Shown here: positions 58,791 through 64,000 of the stretch, piece after piece
How the letters are laid out: each line of letters begins with the position of its first letter
How positions within the stretch are numbered: the first letter of the stretch is position 1
Source of the DNA: Xanthostigma xanthostigma
Lineage: Eukaryota > Arthropoda > Insecta > Raphidioptera > Raphidiidae
Direction of reading: 5' to 3'
DNA: 64,000 nucleotides
NCBI GenBank assembly: GCA_963575645.1
Contig: OY754465.1
Location: 5,146,001-5,210,000, forward strand
Position numbers and translations under genes: made by a program
Notes under the pieces: model-generated
Told to the model about the DNA's origin: nothing
Seen by the model: the letters and a program-made list of their open reading frames with translations, nothing else
Database searches by the model: none

Positions 58791-58911
58791 GCAATGTGCA
58801 AAATTAGAAACGAATTGAATACCTGCAATCATATTTAAAAAATAATTTTGTAAAGTGATAACTATTATACTTATTTAGTGCGAATATAATAATATTGTTC
58901 TTCTTATTATA

Positions 58912-59488
58912 TTATATTCACGGAACACTATTAAAGATAGGAGTTATTAATTTTGGAACACATTTTTTCGTTAGAATAAAATTTACTTTCAATTCACCAA
59001 GCAAATTATCAGGTAGAAAAGTTAGTTAAAGAATAAATGTACACTGCACTATACTCCTTGTTCTTTTTGACGAATATTTTGACGTTCACTCAAAAATCCG
59101 ACCGATGGCGTTAGTGTAAACGTCAAAAAAAAGTTTCACAAAACAATGTTTTATCCTAACCCAATTGCAGACAAAACTTCCACTAACTTTAATGCTTTAC
59201 ACAAAAAATTACAAACAACACATAAATAATTTCACAAGAGCAAACTGTATATAGGTACAATACTCCAGGTTTATAGGTTAGGTATTATGATTTATGTGGC
59301 GGCCATTATTATTTATCAAGCGAAAAAATATTTATACCGTCGAAGTAAGACAGAACAGATTTATACATGCAGTAAACATAATTATGGTTGGTGAATTGAA
59401 TTATCGCTATTTATTCGGAGGAACAGCTATCTGAAGAACAAATGAACCGAATAAATAACTACTTACGTTCAGTGAATATGGCCATAAG
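58912..59488. mobile_element. MITE with ATATTCACCGA-type ends, copy 2
   Basis: Full-length relative of 53068-53648. 59489-59945 shows nothing recognisable. Confidence 0.8.
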
Positions 59489-59945
59489 CCTTATTCAATG
59501 ATTTATTGTAAGTTCTTTTCTAATGACGTAGTTTCTATGTAGAGAGAAAATAAATAAAATGTAAATACATTTATTGTGATAACAGTTCGTATACAATAGC
59601 CATTATACAGAATATTTCGCTTACTGTAAATAAAAAAATAGCTGTAATTTAGTCTGCAGCAAATCGTGATATGAAACCTATTCACGAAGTCCTTTTGACT
59701 GATATTATGTGAAAGTGGTCCCAACGTTTCGTGAAGCTATGTTTAGGATAAAATATTTTTCTGGTAACAGACTACATCTTTTTTTTTAGAGTTTTTTTTA
59801 ACAACCGATTTCAGCTTTCCTCTTCGACATGGGTGATTTATGTGTATTTGTGAGAATTCAGTGTATCAGTTTTTATTGAATTTTGTTGGTGCGCTGTCAC
59901 TCAAATTAAATCAGCCTACACCGTTTCTGATATATTTTTTATATC

Positions 59946-61279
59946 CAGGGTGAGTCAGACCACCCGTACTGTTCGTTTTTTTCGGTAACGGTTAGTCGTA
60001 GAGAATTGGGATTTTGAATGAAATTTTTTTTTGTCATAAATGGAAAGATCGTATATAAGTTTTATAACAAAACTATTTTTCTTTTTTTATTTTCGTTATA
60101 ATTTAAAAGTTATATCAAATTAAAAATAAATTTTTGTACCCAGTTCCGAGAACGCGCCGACATTTCCCGAACATAATGTGACGTCATAATGTTTTAGTCA
60201 ATACACATGTAGAAGCCATTGATAGTATACTGCGTATATACATTTTACCATTATGACGTCACAACTGTCAAAAACAATTTTAGTGCGTTTGCAGTCACGT
60301 GATTTTTTAAAATATTTTATCAATTTTAAATTGCTTATAATTAATTTAAAAAAAGTTTTTTTCAAGTTTTTCGCATCGATTATTATCAATATTATTTATA
60401 ATAAAGTTTTAAAATACAATAAAAAAATCGATAATTATTTTTTTTTCAAAAGCCTAATTGTGTCAAAAATCTGCATTATAAAAGCCTTAATGAAGAATCG
60501 AATGGTGATATGTTTTCCCGGAAAGGTCGGCTTCCCTATTAGTTTGCTCCAAAATGTTCAGAACTCCGGAATATTAAATGGCACGATAGGTCGAAAGTGG
60601 TATTGTTGAAAAGATCTTTAAAATATAAGCAAATTTTGTAGATCATTTTTTTTATTACTCCCACCCCTGTTAAGTAATATTCGTTTGAAATTATTAAATT
60701 AACATGTTATAATAACGAACTTAATTTTAAAAGTTGGCATTTAAAATCTAGGTCCCTAATTAAACAATAATAAATGTCACAATATTTTTTTAATAATTGC
60801 AATTGTTTTTTTTTGTCGGAAAATACTTAGAGGTACCCATAGCATATCTAGAAGAGCTCATCAGTGTTTAGAAGTAAATGGAAAACAGTTTAAGCATTTA
60901 TGGCATTGTTTAATTAGGTAACTAGATTTTAAATGCCGACTTTTAAAATTAAGTTCGTCATTATAACATGTTAATTTAATAATTTCAAACGAATATTACT
61001 TAACAGGGGTGGCAGTAACAAAAAAAAAAATATCCTACAAAACTTTCTTGTTTTTTAAAGATCTTTTCAACAATATCACTTTCGACCTATGTGCCATTTA
61101 AAATTCCTGAATTCTGAACGTTCTGGAGCAAACTAATAGGGAAGCCGACCTTTCCGGGGGAAAAAAATATCACCATTCGATTCTTCATTAGGGCTTTTAT
61201 AATACAGATTTTTGACACAACTCTCTACGACTAACCGTTTTCGAAAAAAACGAACGGTGCGGGTGGTCTGACTCACCTG
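59946..61279. mobile_element. Large TIR/foldback element (1.33 kb)
   Basis: Ends CAGGGTGAGTCAGACCACCC and complement, then arms of about 370-400 bp around a centre near 60830. The left arm has about 440 extra bases (about 60015-60455), including an inverted AATGTGACGTCATAATG motif. Confidence 0.85.
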
Positions 61280-62458
61280 TATTTTGTAACGCAGCCTACC
61301 TCGTATTTTGATGTTATATGGAATCGACAAATTATATTTTGTAAACAACCTTATTAAATCAACGTTCTTATTTTCCAACGGATTTATTTCTTTAAATTTC
61401 AAAAACTGTGTACCAATAGGTACTGTCATGAATAAAGAATACATTGTTTTACTCATCTACGCGGCTTCGTCCGAGGGGGTATATAATATAATGTCAGCCT
61501 TTCGTTAATTCTAAATAATCATTGTAAAAGTATTCGCTAAGTGCAGCTGCTTGGAAGGGAGACGCTGAACGACCGTGCGCGTTTAGCGGCGAAAGCTGGC
61601 ATTTTTACGGCACATGTTATACCGATATAAAATCAAAAAGTGAAAAATAACAGTTCGTAAATGCTGCATTATTAATTGTAATAATACTTAAAAAATTCCA
61701 GCCAATTGGGCGACGGGACCATTCCAACTTCAAAAATTACAATAAAGAAAATAAAATTTCTGATATCGTGTGAGGTGACGCGGGTAATGGCTAGTATTCA
61801 ATATGATATTTGCTATCCTTTGCCATGGTTACCTACATAATATGTTCCACGTCATGTAAAAATTAATCAAAGCATGCCGAACTAGTTTATTTCTGACAGA
61901 TCAATAAAACAAAAGACCGGCTGAATTTTTTTTATATTCAAAATATTTCCGAAACCATAAAGTTTAGAAAAAAATTTTTTTGACAAAACTTTCTTGAAAA
62001 AATAAATAGAATAATAATCCGTTATGAAAAGTATACCATTATTATATAAAAAACACTTTTATAGCATATATCTCTTCTGCGCCGATTTTACCAAAAAACA
62101 ATAGGGCTCTTCATATTTGCATACCAAACATCCTCTTCAAATTTGGTTTCAATCCGCTCATCCGTTTGACCTGTACCGTGTTCACAAACTAATAGACGCA
62201 CAGACTTTTTTCAAAAATATGTTTTTTTGGATTCGGGGGACCTCAAAACGCAGATATTGTAACATTTTTGAAAAGTGATACTTGACCTAAACACGTACCA
62301 TTCCCCACTTGTGGGTTGGAATGGTAAAATGTATATTGGCACGTTTTGAATATGCATTCATTTAAATATAACGCCCTGTATTTAGCAGCACCTATTTATT
62401 CTTTAGTACATAATGACTAACAAAATAATGTTTAATAGTAATTATGTTTTGTTTTCAG
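61280..62458. other. Interval with dispersed repeat, no gene
   Basis: About 62095-62335 matches the repeat near 19160-19380. Nothing else recognised. Confidence 0.4.
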
Positions 62459-62581
62459 GAAAGAACTGAATCGTTAAAATGCATGACAGACGTTCGGAAG
62501 TTGACAACATTCTCAAAGAAAGAAGACTCCAATGTGAAGTTGATCTTAATTCAACGTCCTTCATCGATATATCGGGAACAG
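62459..62581 (+). CDS. First coding exon of an unidentified gene
   Basis: Acceptor TGTTTTGTTTTCAG and donor ACAG|GTAAAC bound an exon with ATG at 62479. It encodes 34 residues plus one base: MHDRRSEVDNILKERRLQCE followed by VDLNSTSFIDISGT. The 5' 20 nt would be untranslated, implying an upstream non-coding exon. A second frame is also open, but this one looks more protein-like and begins at an ATG. I do not recognise the protein, and no later exon can be fixed before the window ends. Confidence 0.55.
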
Positions 62582-62845
62582 GTAAACCTATTTTTACGTA
62601 TTATTATTATTCTCAAACTTTTTGAATAGTGTGATAATTAAAAAATAAAAATAAAAATGTGTTATGAGAACGCATTACAGAAGTGAAACTTTTAGTTGTA
62701 AATCATACGACTGCATTTGGACAAGTGGAAAAAATATGTAAAGCTCAAGTGTTATTCTGATAAATTAGTTGAATATTTTGTATACATATAATAGGTATAC
62801 TTAAAAATAATTAAAAAAAAAGAAATAAAAATAAAGCAATTGTTG

Positions 62846-62921
62846 CGCGCACCTGACGGTAATCGAACCCGGGCCGGCCGCGTGGTATGACAGGATTTTA
62901 CCACTGAGCTACCAAAGCTTA
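62846..62921 (-). tRNA. tRNA-Asp-like module
   Basis: A-box TGGTAGCTCAGTGGTAAAAT, a CCTGTCA...CACGCGG segment like tRNA-Asp(GTC) with three extra bases, and B-box GGGTTCGATTACC. A T-rich tract follows on this strand. Not a normal tRNA. The host repeat was not delimited. Confidence 0.55.
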
Positions 62922-63084
62922 CAGAGAATCATTGTTTATATAGGGATACTAATAGTACAATTTTGTGACAAATTCTGTTACATAGGGAAACGAAGTTACG
63001 ACCGTTTTTAAAGAAGTATTAACTTCAAAAAATAATATATATGTTACGGTATATATCCGAATTCGGTCAATGACCGAAATAAAT

Positions 63085-63235
63085 GCGCAAAACTAGTTTT
63101 GACCAAACCCGAAATCTTACATTTAAACGGGTATTGAGTGTTATAAAATGAGCAAAACTAGTTTTGTGCATTTTCAATTGGACAAAAGTAGTTCTGTCTA
63201 TTTCTGAACGGACAATACTAGTTCTGTTTGTTTCA
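63085..63235. repeat. Array of CAAAACTAGTTTTG palindromes
   Basis: Copies near 63089, 63154, 63183 and 63211 (the last two as GACAAAAGTAGTTCTGTC and GACAATACTAGTTCTGTT), and a fifth near 63611. Confidence 0.8.
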
Positions 63236-63356
63236 TTCAATCAACGTCCGAACCCGAATAAAAGTAGGGTTATGTTCTTGTTTACGTATTGAATTGTTCT
63301 CCTGAATGTTATAATTAATAAAATGGTGGGATATTCAGTGTAATAATTAAATAAAA

Positions 63357-63676
63357 ATGCAAGGTAAATTCGAGTCTCAATTAGTTCGCCTAATCGAGGC
63401 TTCTGAAATTTTATAACGAAACATAATTACCTTACTACACTAATTGAGGTTAAGAAAGCAAATTTGTTGATAGCTGAATTAAAGCCTCTGTCTGCTAAAT
63501 ACAGAAGAATAAATCACTTTGATATAATAAGTATCGTTGATGTGGAAAAGTTAATTAAAAAACGCAAAGAAGCAGCTGATGCCATACTAGTATTGTCCGT
63601 TCAGAAATGGACAGAACTAGTTTTATCCAATTTAAGGAGGTTGGGCCGTTTTACGAAGATAATGAAAAAAATCTGA
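63357..63676 (+). pseudogene. KRBA2-like integrase (Ginger-type) N-terminal remnant
   Basis: ATG at 63357 gives MQGKFESQLVRLIEASEIL then a stop. After a frame change, YLTTLIEVKKANLLIAELKP leads to SAKYRRINHFDIISIVDVEK and LIKKR. The YRRxxxFDxIxIxDVEKLI block is typical of the segment before the integrase in KRAB-A domain-containing protein 2-like (Ginger-type) proteins. The catalytic domain is absent. 63677-64000 shows nothing. Confidence 0.55.
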
Positions 63677-64000
63677 AATAAAGTTTTTTTAATAGATTTT
63701 TTTATGACAAAATTTTCTGTAAAAAATCCAAAATCATTAGGAGATTTATAAAGTTAAAAATTAAAAAAAACTTTTACATGTAGTCTTATGGAAAATATGT
63801 CAACCTAGCATGCAAACGGTACATTTTAATTTTTTGCAAATAACCAACTAATGTCAGCAGTTCCGAAAACTAACTAAGTAAAGCATCGATGTCTTACGCA
63901 TATTTTAATATTTTTTCCAATTTAATTAGGAGACTTTTAATCAATAAAAAAAATCATTAAACCTTAGCACTTTTCGATTATGGACTTTTATTCTTGACAG

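Overview
The window looks like chromosomal DNA from an insect nucleus. It is AT-rich, its genes have GT-AG introns, and three recognisable protein genes read as insect-like orthologues. A frequent GTAGGTA/TACCTA flavour and the Helitron types present would fit Lepidoptera or a related order, but the order is inferred and not shown.

Genes. (1) 207-6376, plus strand: the 3' part of a C2H2 zinc-finger gene with five visible exons, seven fingers and an ORF still open at its 5' end; it is perhaps ZNF236-like. (2) 8193-8839, plus strand: three exons encoding the LYR-motif complex I subunit NDUFA6. (3) 10479-11882, minus strand: an uninterrupted S10 serine carboxypeptidase (CPVL / vitellogenic type) with a signal peptide and a complete catalytic triad. 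(4) 13640-18549, minus strand: five exons that rebuild a complete 359-residue RNA 3'-terminal phosphate cyclase (RtcA). (5) 62459-62581, plus strand: a well-formed first coding exon of an unidentified gene running toward the right edge. A CpG-rich patch at about 57960-58060 could be its distal promoter.

The remaining sequence, including most large introns and nearly all of 18.5-62.4 kb, is dominated by mobile DNA, much of it with readable ends. There are Helitrons (A|TC...CTAG|T), hAT elements with exact 8-bp duplications, TTAA-flanked elements, TA-flanked Tc1/mariner and Tigger-like elements, Harbinger-like MITEs, large foldbacks, two solo LTRs, 3' LINE pieces, Penelope-like debris with a hammerhead-like motif, and a decayed integrase of KRBA2 type.

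The most unusual signal is tRNA-like sequence inside several unrelated transposon families. One Helitron family carries a tRNA-Lys-derived module in four copies. A TIR element carries two different tRNA-like modules at the same internal position in its two copies. A foldback family with a strong hairpin carries a Leu-like module in three copies. A tRNA-Asp-like module lies near 62.88 kb. The modules keep A and B boxes and are followed by T-rich runs, while several anticodon stems have decayed. This suggests selection or reuse as RNA polymerase III modules and not as working tRNAs. Two of them lie in introns of the RtcA gene.
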